From positions 1 through 34,203 of IMG/VR virus record IMGVR_UViG_3300009091_000037: DNA of 34,203 nt; one strand, written 5' to 3'. Position numbers and translations under genes: made by a program. Position 1 is the first letter of the stretch. Every line of letters begins with the position of its first letter. The notes beneath the pieces were generated by a model. It was given only the letters and a program-made list of their open reading frames with translations. It searched no databases and was not told the DNA's origin. This stretch comes from a virus. Below are positions 1 through 6,417 of this stretch, in pieces.

Positions 1-83
1 AGCCATTATTTTTGGATGGAAAAATTTTAAATATAGAATCTCTTGCTGATATAAGAAATAGATTAAGGAGTAATCTTGTCTAA
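1..83 (+). CDS. 3' end of an unrecognised gene (cut by window edge)
   Basis: An open frame enters from the left edge (first full codon at position 3) and ends at TAA 81-83. The visible tail reads about 26 residues, ending NRLRSNLV. The stop overlaps the TTG start of the next gene, and the AAGGAG that serves that gene lies inside this frame, so the two are probably co-transcribed and coupled. Too little is visible to name a function. Confidence 0.6.
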   Translation, partial: PLFLDGKILNIESLADIRNRLRSNLV

Positions 84-285
84 AAAACAAAGAATATATA
101 AGGGAATAAGCATTGACCCCGATTTAGAAAATTTATATTTAAAATATCGTCAATGGCGTTTTGAAAAATTCGGTGAAGGGATAACGTTTTCTAAACTTGC
201 AAAAAATCTTTTATTCGGATTTTTAACGAAACAAAAAGTAGAAACAAAAAACTTTTCAAAAATGAATGAACGGAGGCAGAAATGA
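76..285 (+). CDS. small basic protein, possible ribbon-helix-helix DNA-binding protein
   Basis: A 69-residue ORF starting at TTG 76, chosen because AAGGAG lies 5 nt upstream and no better start exists. The N-terminal part reads as a short strand (IYKGISI) followed by two predicted helices, the layout of small RHH proteins, but the match is only by eye. The C-terminal 20 residues are charged and probably disordered. Its TGA overlaps the ATG of the Erf gene (ATGA), so it is translationally coupled to recombination functions. The function is not established; it could equally be a small annealase accessory protein. Confidence 0.6.
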   Translation: MSKKQRIYKGISIDPDLENLYLKYRQWRFEKFGEGITFSKLAKNLLFGFLTKQKVETKNFSKMNERRQK

Positions 286-980
286 AGACATCCCAAACTC
301 TGGACAAATTACTACCTTCTCTTGTTGAGGCTCAAAAATCAATCAATGGACCCGTTAAAAACAAATCCGTGAATCAAGCTAATATGAATTACAAATATGC
401 CGATTTATCGTCTGTTTTAGAGGCAATAAAAGAACCGTTATCAAAAAATTCGCTTGTGGTTACTCAGGGAATTGAAATAGACAAAGAAATGGTGACGATT
501 GAAACAATCCTATATCATGTATCCGGTGAATTCATTGGATTCTCATGTTCATTTATGTCTGGAAAAAAACAAAAAGAAAAAGATCCGAATGGAGAAAAGG
601 ATGCGTATGGAAAAATAAAAGAAACAACTCTTTTTATTCCGGCGCTAGATCCTCAATCCATTGGAAGTACTATTAGCTACGCGAGACGCTATTCTATTTC
701 ATCGCTTTTGAATATTTCACAAGAGGACGATGACTGTACTTGTGTTTCTCATACTGAAGACAAAAAAGAAACTGCACCGGCTCCTAATCGTCCATCAAAA
801 GAGGTGAATTATTTTGCGCAGGCCAAAACACATATTGCGAATGCAACTACTATTCAATTTTTGAATGATATTTTTAATCGTATTAACCAAGCGACGTGTT
901 GGAAAGAGGGAGAAAAAGAAGAATTATTGAGACTTTTAAATTTAAAAAGTAACGAACTCACTATTTCAAAGGAAAAATAA
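282..980 (+). CDS. erf: Erf-family single-strand annealing recombinase
   Basis: A 232-residue protein of the ERF superfamily, the ssDNA-annealing proteins that phages such as P22 use to circularise or recombine their genomes. Residues 10-60 carry the typical N-terminal helix and NYKYADLSSVLEAI segment, and residues 128-139 carry the hallmark GSTISYARRYSI before an acidic stretch (EDDDC, 148-152). The C-terminal 70 residues are variable, as is usual for the family. The start at 282 is supported by GGAGG 6 nt upstream and by an ATGA overlap with the preceding stop. It lies in a + strand early operon; ssb sits at the other end of the window. Confidence 0.9.
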   Translation: MKTSQTLDKLLPSLVEAQKSINGPVKNKSVNQANMNYKYADLSSVLEAIKEPLSKNSLVVTQGIEIDKEMVTIETILYHVSGEFIGFSCSFMSGKKQKEKDPNGEKDAYGKIKETTLFIPALDPQSIGSTISYARRYSISSLLNISQEDDDCTCVSHTEDKKETAPAPNRPSKEVNYFAQAKTHIANATTIQFLNDIFNRINQATCWKEGEKEELLRLLNLKSNELTISKEK

Positions 981-982
981 TA

Positions 983-1285
983 ATGCTTTTATTCGCTTAT
1001 GCTACTTTACAAAATGAAAATTTACTCAACTCAATACTTGGATATATTCCCCACCATGAGACATATAATCTCTCTGGGTATCGGAAAATATATACCTACA
1101 TACCCAAAGAAAAAGAAAATTATCCAAACTTAAATCCATCAAATCAAAAAGAAACAGTGGATGGTATTTTGTTGCACATTACATCGTCGGATTTAAAAAA
1201 ATTAAATGAATATGAAAAAAAATATAAACTGATTAAACTTGTTTTGAAAGACGGCCGGGAAGCATATTATTTTAGTTTGACTTGA
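983..1285 (+). CDS. gamma-glutamylcyclotransferase-like (AIG2/GGCT fold) protein
   Basis: A 100-residue protein with the GGCT/AIG2-like signature. FAYATLQ at residues 4-10 corresponds to the family's YGTL phosphate-binding loop. A central TVDGILLHI strand (about 58-66) is followed by LKKLNEYEKKYKLIKLVL and the terminal AYYF strand. The conserved Glu after 'LDxxE' is present as NEYEKKY (about 75-81). In the known family the reaction releases 5-oxoproline from gamma-glutamyl amines; the target in a phage is unknown. AAGGA precedes the ATG. The TGA stop (1283-1285) is also the first three bases of a repeat module, so this is the last ordinary gene of the left + operon. Confidence 0.65.
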   Translation: MLLFAYATLQNENLLNSILGYIPHHETYNLSGYRKIYTYIPKEKENYPNLNPSNQKETVDGILLHITSSDLKKLNEYEKKYKLIKLVLKDGREAYYFSLT

Positions 1286-1295
1286 AAGGACAAGT

Positions 1296-1379
1296 ATGAA
1301 TACAGGAATACCTTTGGGGTATCGCTTAAGGAATCGCTTATGGGATCGCTTGTGGAGTTGCTTGAAAGGACAAGTATGA
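1296..1379 (+). CDS. tiny L-x-x-R repeat peptide, left module
   Basis: A 27-codon ORF with the module leader MNTGIPLGY, three tetrapeptide units (RLRN, RLWD, RLWS register) and the terminal CLKGQV. AAGGA lies 5 nt before the ATG, whose upstream neighbour stops 10 nt earlier. Its TGA overlaps the next ATG (ATGA), and the codons for Lys-Gly in its tail form the next Shine-Dalgarno. It is the shortest copy in the window. That it is translated is inferred from the ribosome-binding site and the conserved frame; no function is known. Confidence 0.55.
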   Translation: MNTGIPLGYRLRNRLWDRLWSCLKGQV

Positions 1380-1405
1380 ATACTGAGTCATTTATTTTCG
1401 ACTAA
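1376..1405 (+). pseudogene. second, truncated module start (9 codons)
   Basis: After the ATGA overlap the frame restarts as MNT and then departs from the module consensus (MNTESFIFD, stop). This looks like the leader of a further module whose body was lost, or the original target sequence into which the left module was inserted. It overlaps the 3' end of the convergent methyltransferase-like gene. Confidence 0.4.
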
Positions 1406-1829
1406 TTGCCCTGGCCCCATTAGATGCAGATATTGTATGATTTATTGCGCAAAAAAAATCTCTATTCTCGATACTTTGCTGTAGTGAGTGAGCGATTAAA
1501 TACATTTCTAGTTCCGATAATCCTCTGTCCATCTTGGACACAGCCCAATCGAAAATTCTTTTTCGAGCCAAGGGGACTAATTCATGGTCAAGTTCGATAG
1601 CATAAAATTTAAACAATGTATCAGCTAATGCCTTTGTTTTGTCTCCATGCTTTTTCTTCAGTTCTTCAAAAATTCTATCGACGATAATGATGAGCATGGA
1701 TCCATCTCCGCAGCTAGGCTCAAAAAAGAAAGTGTCATGATCTGAAAATAAGTGTTGATCAAGCATATCGAGCATTTCGCGAGTAACCCATGGTGGAGTA
1801 AATACTTGACCTTGTTTAAACTCATTCAT
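1392..1829 (-). CDS. N6-adenine methyltransferase-like protein lacking the NPPY half
   Basis: A 145-residue protein with the N-terminal half of an N6-adenine methyltransferase. QGQVFTPPWVTREML (about 6-20) is motif X, FFEPSCGDGSML (about 35-46) is the SAM-binding motif I, and FYAIELDHELVPLARKRI (about 73-90) is motif II. The catalytic NPPY/DPPY motif expected further on is absent, because the frame stops at 1392. The gene is therefore either a decayed methyltransferase cut next to the left repeat module, or a member of the short phage proteins that bind SAM without methylating. AAGGAG precedes the ATG. It is the last gene of the operon running from 3572. Confidence 0.7.
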   Translation of the reverse strand: MNEFKQGQVFTPPWVTREMLDMLDQHLFSDHDTFFFEPSCGDGSMLIIIVDRIFEELKKKHGDKTKALADTLFKFYAIELDHELVPLARKRIFDWAVSKMDRGLSELEMYLIAHSLQQSIENRDFFCAINHTISASNGARAISRK

Positions 1830-1848
1830 ACTTCTCCTTCATGGTTAT

Positions 1849-2487
1849 TTAATAAAAGGTTTTTGAATAAATGACAGCCTCTTCATAGACTTCAATCCCA
1901 CCGACCTGTTCACTTGCCTTCATACCCAACGCTTCCACAAGGTTTCCAATCGCCTTTTCGTCTGGAATTAGAAATGACCGCTTAATTTCCTGTTCATTGA
2001 CAATTCTAAATTTAAATATTTTTTTCACATTTGACGACTTAGATACTGTGGTATTTTCTACCACAACTACAGGTTTTCTTTCTGCCGCAAAATCTAATTG
2101 AATATCTGCTTCTTTTTTTAAGCCAGCCTTTTCTAGCTGAATTGCATTTTCAAGAGCCTCTTGATCATGTTTTGCTTTCAATTCCGCTTCCAATCTTTTT
2201 TGCTCTTTAATTCTCAATGCTTCTTGTTGAAGATAATAAGCGGACATTTTTGCTTTAATGCTTTTTTCGGCATTTTCAAAAGGTTCTAAATATTTCTTTT
2301 TTTGCGCGACAAGTAATTTGTGGGTGCCAAAGGCTTGCTTAATTCCTGGTTCTAGTTCATCTTCAATGCGCTTCATTGCCCCTTTTATTTTTGACAAAAA
2401 TTCCCCAGCACTTGCATACTCATTATCAGAGCGAATGATAATGTCCTTCTCATTTCCAACCAGTTCGATTTCAAATTTATTTTCCAT
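1849..2487 (-). CDS. coiled-coil phage protein of unknown function (early region)
   Basis: A 212-residue protein. The start at 2487 (MENKFEI) is preferred over an upstream ATG because AAGGAG lies 5 nt before it. Residues about 30-130 form a long charged, Lys/Glu-rich coiled coil with FENAEKSIKAKM, a pattern common in a phage protein often found beside recombination genes. The C-terminal part (about 145-212) looks globular, ending SEQVGGIEVYEEAV. A role with recombination is inference from the family pattern only. It follows the 77-residue gene by 2 nt. Confidence 0.7.
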   Translation of the reverse strand: MENKFEIELVGNEKDIIIRSDNEYASAGEFLSKIKGAMKRIEDELEPGIKQAFGTHKLLVAQKKKYLEPFENAEKSIKAKMSAYYLQQEALRIKEQKRLEAELKAKHDQEALENAIQLEKAGLKKEADIQLDFAAERKPVVVVENTTVSKSSNVKKIFKFRIVNEQEIKRSFLIPDEKAIGNLVEALGMKASEQVGGIEVYEEAVIYSKTFY

Positions 2488-2489
2488 TT

Positions 2490-2723
2490 TTACTCCTTGT
2501 TTGTGCAACAATTACATTTATTGCATTGTTCTGCTTCGTTCAAAAAATCATCCACATCGACATCTTCACCTGCATGATATATCCAAGCCGCTATCATTTC
2601 CATTGAGTCATCAAGATGTTTCTTTTTTTCAATGATAAGATTAGCCAGTTCTGCATTTCCATTTAATTCATTCAATACCTGGGATCTTGTTTTTTCCATA
2701 AAATCTTTTGCATAAATAATCAT
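2490..2723 (-). CDS. small acidic protein with a C-terminal Cys cluster
   Basis: A 77-residue ORF starting at MIIYAKDF; this ATG is chosen because GAGGT lies 4 nt upstream, while the farther in-frame ATG has no ribosome-binding site. The middle is helical and acidic. The end carries CNKCNCC, four cysteines within seven residues, which could bind a metal. No family recognised. It sits between the RHH gene and the coiled-coil gene in the same operon, so it is probably expressed early. Confidence 0.6.
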   Translation of the reverse strand: MIIYAKDFMEKTRSQVLNELNGNAELANLIIEKKKHLDDSMEMIAAWIYHAGEDVDVDDFLNEAEQCNKCNCCTNKE

Positions 2724-2755
2724 ACATACCTCATAATATACACGGTACAATGTAT

Positions 2756-2923
2756 TTATTGTTTGTCTGAGATTTCTTTGACATCAAAATAAAAATCTAT
2801 AATTTTTCTAATCATTTCAGAGAAGTTCAAATTTTCTTTTTTCGCATATTTTTGAAGACTCTTAATTTTTGATTCCGTTAATCTCAAGTGAACATATTTT
2901 TTCTTTTTTATATCTTTTTTCAA
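2756..2923 (-). CDS. ribbon-helix-helix (Arc/CopG-type) regulator
   Basis: A 55-residue protein read from TTG 2923. This start is chosen because GGAGG lies 5 nt upstream and the TTG overlaps the upstream gene's TGA (TTGA); the longer frame from 2944 has no ribosome-binding site. KKYVHLRLTESKIKSL gives the strand and first helix, NLNFSEMIRKIIDFYF the second helix, as in Arc/CopG. Such proteins usually bind operators as dimers, so it may repress its own operon or a neighbouring promoter in 3573-3842 (inference). Confidence 0.75.
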   Translation of the reverse strand: MKKDIKKKKYVHLRLTESKIKSLQKYAKKENLNFSEMIRKIIDFYFDVKEISDKQ

Positions 2924-3264
2924 AGGCCGCCTCCGAATTTCCAATTTCTAAATGTTTCGTCGATATAGAGCAATGCATAGGTCAGACTATCGTTTTCCAT
3001 ATATCTTTTTATCGTGGCCATAATCTCTTGCCATAACTCAAGATCTTCTTTTTTTTGAAAAGAAACAGTAATGTCCTCATTGTCTTCATAGACCGCCTCA
3101 ATTTCTGGCTTTGAAACACCATATTGCTCAGAATATGTAATACAATCCTGGAGAGAGAATTCTTCAACCTCATAGGCAATATCGATTTGATACTTTTTAA
3201 AATTGTAACGATAGTACAATGTTTTATAGATCCTAAAAGGGAAATTTAATTTGGGAATAGTCAT
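2920..3264 (-). CDS. unrecognised early protein
   Basis: A 114-residue protein with a mixed alpha/beta pattern and no recognisable motif. It ends in FGGGL, whose codons supply the GGAGG ribosome-binding site for the RHH gene downstream, so the pair is translationally coupled. GAGG lies upstream of its ATG. Second gene of the operon from the promoter at 3610-3638. Confidence 0.6.
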   Translation of the reverse strand: MTIPKLNFPFRIYKTLYYRYNFKKYQIDIAYEVEEFSLQDCITYSEQYGVSKPEIEAVYEDNEDITVSFQKKEDLELWQEIMATIKRYMENDSLTYALLYIDETFRNWKFGGGL

Positions 3265-3308
3265 GTTTTTTCCTCAGTAACATCAAAAATTGATCGTGAG
3301 AACCTCAC

Positions 3309-3572
3309 CTAATATACCTTGTCACCTTTGCGTAGCAACCTGACAAATGGGTTCTCGTCAATCTCGTATTGGAGAGCAGAATGATGATATAGTTCGAGGA
3401 GTCTGTCTATACTATACACATATTTTGAAAAAAGTATGATTCTACCATTGATTCTATCTGACATGTTTGAAACAATTTCGACCATGTAATTATTTTTTGT
3501 TTCTTTAATTTTCAATCCACCGCATCGAGGATAGTCAAAATTGACATCATTATATACCTCTTTTGATTTCAT
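3309..3572 (-). CDS. unrecognised early protein, first gene of the minus operon
   Basis: An 87-residue protein with a perfect AAGGAGG before its ATG and a strong sigma-70-like promoter about 40 bp upstream, so it should be among the best expressed early products. The sequence shows alternating strands (NYMVEIVSNMS, GRIILFSKYVY) and no motif I recognise. First-gene position behind a strong promoter is typical of small host-takeover or regulatory proteins, but that is inference. Confidence 0.65.
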   Translation of the reverse strand: MKSKEVYNDVNFDYPRCGGLKIKETKNNYMVEIVSNMSDRINGRIILFSKYVYSIDRLLELYHHSALQYEIDENPFVRLLRKGDKVY

Positions 3573-3609
3573 GTTTTTTCCTCCTTTTTTTAGTTTAACT
3601 TATAATAAT

Positions 3610-3638
3610 AGTATAGCACATTTGTAAACCAAAGTCAA
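3610..3638 (-). promoter_or_regulatory. strong sigma-70-type promoter for the 3572-1392 operon
   Basis: On the minus strand, TTGACT (3638-3633) and TATACT (3615-3610) are separated by exactly 17 nt, with TG two bases before the -10. The expected start is about 3603, some 30 nt ahead of the first gene's start codon. Confidence 0.85.
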
Positions 3639-3655
3639 TAGAAAAACAAACGCAC

Positions 3656-3685
3656 TGTGTAACTTTTGTGTAACAAATTAGTTAC
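3656..3685. promoter_or_regulatory. candidate operator (repeated TGTGTAAC and inverted GTAAC/GTTAC)
   Basis: TGTGTAAC occurs at 3656-3663 and 3667-3674 as a direct repeat. GTAAC (3670-3674) also pairs as an inverted repeat with GTTAC (3681-3685) around AAATTA. The same TTGTGTAAC, inverted, overlaps the start region of the late promoter at 4401-4409. The cluster lies between divergent promoters, the place expected for a shared repressor or activator site. Confidence 0.5.
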
Positions 3686-3714
3686 TTGCTAAACGTATGA
3701 AATCCGTGTAGATT
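3686..3714 (+). promoter_or_regulatory. candidate plus-strand promoter ahead of a terminator leader
   Basis: TTGCTA (3686-3691), a 17-nt gap and TAGATT (3709-3714). Each hexamer is a moderate match, so the call rests partly on its place directly upstream of an intrinsic terminator and a gene without another promoter. Confidence 0.4.
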
Positions 3715-3742
3715 TACTACCATACTCTTAGGTACAATGGTT

Positions 3743-3781
3743 CATCAGCGTAGATTGCTTACGTCTACGCTGATGTTTTTT
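3743..3781 (+). terminator. intrinsic terminator in the leader of the 3842 gene
   Basis: A perfect 12-bp stem, CATCAGCGTAGA (3743-3754) with TCTACGCTGATG (3764-3775), a 9-nt loop and six T (3776-3781). It lies between the candidate promoter and the next gene's ribosome-binding site, so it either ends a short leader RNA of about 60 nt or attenuates the gene. Confidence 0.85.
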
Positions 3782-3841
3782 AACTTAAGCAAACATAGAA
3801 ATCACGAACGACAAAATGACGCGTATAAAAATGGAGAGAAT

Positions 3842-4327
3842 ATGAAAAGAAATGAGATTGGATTATATCTTGAGGCCCTTCAGTCTGGACAGGAAATTAA
3901 GTCAGCAAAAGTCGCATATGCCATCATCAAAAACAAAAAAATGCTCATTGATGAATTGAAGAACGTTGAAAAAACTCAAAATGAATTGCTAAAACAAATC
4001 CAACCCTATGAAGATGCCAGAATTGAAATGCTGAAAAAACATGCAAAGCATGACGGTACTGGAAATCCCATGATTAAAAAATCAATCGTCAATGGTTTTG
4101 AACAGTCTGAGTTTGTTCTTTTGGATCGAGACTTGTTTGGAAAAGAATGGACCGAAAAACAAAAAGAGTTGAAAGAGTATTTAGACAAAAAAGAAACTTT
4201 AGATAAATCATTTAATGAATTTTTGAATGAAGAATTCAATTGCATTTTTCATAAAGTTAAAATAGAAGAATTCCCTTCTGACATAACCGCAAATCAACTA
4301 GAAAAATTAGAATTCATTATTGCTTAA
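3842..4327 (+). CDS. charged coiled-coil protein, unrecognised
   Basis: A 161-residue protein. The start at 3842 (MKRNEIG) is chosen because GGAGAGAAT precedes it, and the longer open frame upstream runs through the terminator hairpin. Residues about 25-60 and 105-140 are Lys/Glu-rich helices, with HAKHDGTGNPMIKK between them. The pattern recalls small phage replication-associated proteins (DUF1617-like), but I cannot confirm this by eye. It stands alone between a leader terminator and the late promoter, and may be regulated by attenuation. Confidence 0.6.
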   Translation: MKRNEIGLYLEALQSGQEIKSAKVAYAIIKNKKMLIDELKNVEKTQNELLKQIQPYEDARIEMLKKHAKHDGTGNPMIKKSIVNGFEQSEFVLLDRDLFGKEWTEKQKELKEYLDKKETLDKSFNEFLNEEFNCIFHKVKIEEFPSDITANQLEKLEFIIA

Positions 4328-4369
4328 TCTTTCTCTATTTTTCACAATCTTTCTCATTTTTATTGTTCA

Positions 4370-4398
4370 TTGACAAATCTAATTTATTTGGTTACAAT
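4370..4398 (+). promoter_or_regulatory. late/virion operon promoter
   Basis: A consensus TTGACA (4370-4375), 17 nt, then TACAAT (4393-4398), placed 49 bp before the portal start. No other promoter this good is seen ahead of the virion genes, so it probably drives much of 4448-24081. Confidence 0.85.
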
Positions 4399-4409
4399 TT
4401 AGTTACACA
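4391..4409. promoter_or_regulatory. candidate operator over the late promoter
   Basis: GTTAC occurs at 4391-4395 and again at 4402-4406, the second inside GTTACACAA, the exact reverse complement of the TTGTGTAAC at 3666-3674. The site covers the -10 hexamer and the start point, so a bound protein would be expected to block or gate late transcription. Confidence 0.5.
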
Positions 4410-4447
4410 ACTTAGAATTCAACTTTGAACAACGTCTTGGAGTCAAC

Positions 4448-6388
4448 TTGGAAGAAAAGTATTTCTTCTTAGAGTCGGATGAGAAAATAGCCACAGAAAT
4501 ATTCAAACGCGTTAATATGTTTCAAGAGTTCGCGATTGCTGAAGGCTATTATTACAACTGGTATAAGAACAAAAAATATTATCACGGCTATTACTTTGGA
4601 TACAAAGGCTCTGATATTGTTGAGTGCGGTGATCAAAGCGAACTTCATGCCGCTACATTCAATCATTTCAGAAACGTCCTAAGGCATACGATTAATCAAG
4701 CGTCTGGGGATATTCCTTCATTCTCTGTTTCCGCTTCAAACACAGACCCTGTCTCACGTAGGGCATCTCGCATCGGGAAAGATATTATCAACTACTACTT
4801 CAAGGTGAAACGATGTGTAAAGTACATCAATGAGGCGATCGAGTATGGGGTTGTCCAGGGCGATGGGTATGTTGTTTGCGAGTATAATCCCTTAATAGGA
4901 GAAGAGCATGTATCGGATGAGACTGGTACGATAAGAAAAAAGGGTGATTTGGATTTACATGCTTTAGGTCCAACGGATGTTTTTTTTGATGTGGCCCAAA
5001 AATCAAAAGAAGATTGGCAATGGGTGATTTTTAGAACCAGGAAAAATAAATATAATTTAGCCGCTGCATTTCCTGATCTGGCAGAAGATATTCTGTCGAT
5101 CCCTGCATACTTTGAAATTGACAAATATTTCATGAATCAAATAGATGCTCTCAAAATGACGTATGCAAAAGATGAAATCTATATTTATTCCGCCTATCAC
5201 AATCCATGCGAAATTATGCCAAACGGCGGCTATTGTATGTTTGCTGGAAATTTTGGAAAACCAATTTTCCTGTTTCGCAATGTAGATAAAAATGGAAAAG
5301 ACTTCAATCCATATGGTCGACTCCCAATATTTTATATTTCTCCTTCAAAATATATGGATACTTCATTCGGTCGAACGGATGCAAACGATTTACGCTCTCC
5401 TCAAGAGATGTTAACCGTGGCCGTTTCAAGTATGATTTCAAATGCCGCTGCATTTTCCGCCAATAATATATGGTGTCCTGATGGAAACGTAGAGATAGAA
5501 GAGCTTTTGGGGGGTATGAATTTAATCAAGAGTTCAACAAAGCCAGAGGTTGTTTCCTTTTTTCAACAAAATCCGGCGTTCACAGATTTGATGAATATTT
5601 GTATTGGGACAATTGAGACTCTGAGTGCTCAAAGTGCTGTCGTTCGCGGTGACTTAGAAAAACTGCCTCAATTGAAATCTGGAATTGCCCTAATGACAGT
5701 GTTGAACCAATCAAAAGAATTCTCTCAAGCTCTCATTAAGTCCGTGTATGAATGCTATGAAGATCTCGGGACTTTTATTCTTGAGACATTACAACGCGTT
5801 GCAACGGTTGAGCGATTTGTTGAGGTTGTTGGAAAAATGAATACAAACGCTGTGGTGTCTTTTACGTCCGACGACATTAAGGCTGCAAAACGAGTTGTAG
5901 TTGATCGAACCAATCCAATCGCGAATCAGCCAGCTGGCCAAATTGAAATCGCAGATAATTTGCTACAAAAAGGCCAACTCTCAAAAACTGAATTTTTGAA
6001 TGTTGTTAATACCGGAAAGCTTCAAACAGCAACAGAATCGGACGAAAGAATGCTAGATTTTATTGCTGTTGTGAAAGAAAAACTATTAAAAGGTGAAACG
6101 ATGGTTCCGATTCATGGAATCAATCATCAACTATATATTAAAGAATTGCAAGCGTTGGTTTTTGACGCAGACATTTTAACCAATCCAAACAATCAGACGA
6201 TTCTGAAAAATATTATGGAATTAGTTCAGGCTCAACTTGAAATCGTAAGAGAAGGGGATGAAGTGGCCAACTTTATTTATGGCGGTACCCCCCCTACTCC
6301 AAGAGTTCCATTGAATCAACCGGAATTAATGCCATTAGGGCAAACAATAGCACCACAACCAATCGGCCCCACTCAACCTAATCAATAG
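4448..6388 (+). CDS. portal protein
   Basis: A 646-residue protein that forms the dodecameric ring at the capsid vertex through which DNA is packaged and ejected. Evidence is its size, its place directly before scaffold and major capsid genes, and the long P22/T7-type portal pattern: aromatic N-terminal helix region, ASGDIPSFSVSA and the following RRASRIGKDIINYYFKV segment (about 85-120), and a Pro/Gln-rich C-terminal tail. The start is TTG 4448, with GGAG 5 nt upstream. The first gene after the late promoter. Terminase is not adjacent but in the minus-strand operon, an unusual split. Confidence 0.85.
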   Translation: MEEKYFFLESDEKIATEIFKRVNMFQEFAIAEGYYYNWYKNKKYYHGYYFGYKGSDIVECGDQSELHAATFNHFRNVLRHTINQASGDIPSFSVSASNTDPVSRRASRIGKDIINYYFKVKRCVKYINEAIEYGVVQGDGYVVCEYNPLIGEEHVSDETGTIRKKGDLDLHALGPTDVFFDVAQKSKEDWQWVIFRTRKNKYNLAAAFPDLAEDILSIPAYFEIDKYFMNQIDALKMTYAKDEIYIYSAYHNPCEIMPNGGYCMFAGNFGKPIFLFRNVDKNGKDFNPYGRLPIFYISPSKYMDTSFGRTDANDLRSPQEMLTVAVSSMISNAAAFSANNIWCPDGNVEIEELLGGMNLIKSSTKPEVVSFFQQNPAFTDLMNICIGTIETLSAQSAVVRGDLEKLPQLKSGIALMTVLNQSKEFSQALIKSVYECYEDLGTFILETLQRVATVERFVEVVGKMNTNAVVSFTSDDIKAAKRVVVDRTNPIANQPAGQIEIADNLLQKGQLSKTEFLNVVNTGKLQTATESDERMLDFIAVVKEKLLKGETMVPIHGINHQLYIKELQALVFDADILTNPNNQTILKNIMELVQAQLEIVREGDEVANFIYGGTPPTPRVPLNQPELMPLGQTIAPQPIGPTQPNQ

Positions 6389-6417
6389 GCGGTGGCAAGC
6401 AAACATTAAGGAGAGTT

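Larger units (their letters stand above)
1282..1405 (+). repeat. left copy of the 12-nt tetrapeptide-repeat module
   Basis: A 22-nt direct repeat starting TTGAAAGGACAAGTATGAAT occurs at 1282-1303 and again at 1362-1383, bracketing about 58 bp that holds three 12-nt units of the CGCTTAnnGnnT type. The same leader and repeat occur many times on the opposite strand at 28846-29926. Each direct-repeat copy contains a Shine-Dalgarno (AAGGA) and an ATG, so the element works as a stop-restart cassette placed directly after the GGCT-like gene. Confidence 0.85.

Noticed and set aside
3737-3841. N-terminal extension of the 3842 gene
   Set aside because: The extension would be translated through the terminator hairpin; ATG 3842 has a proper ribosome-binding site.
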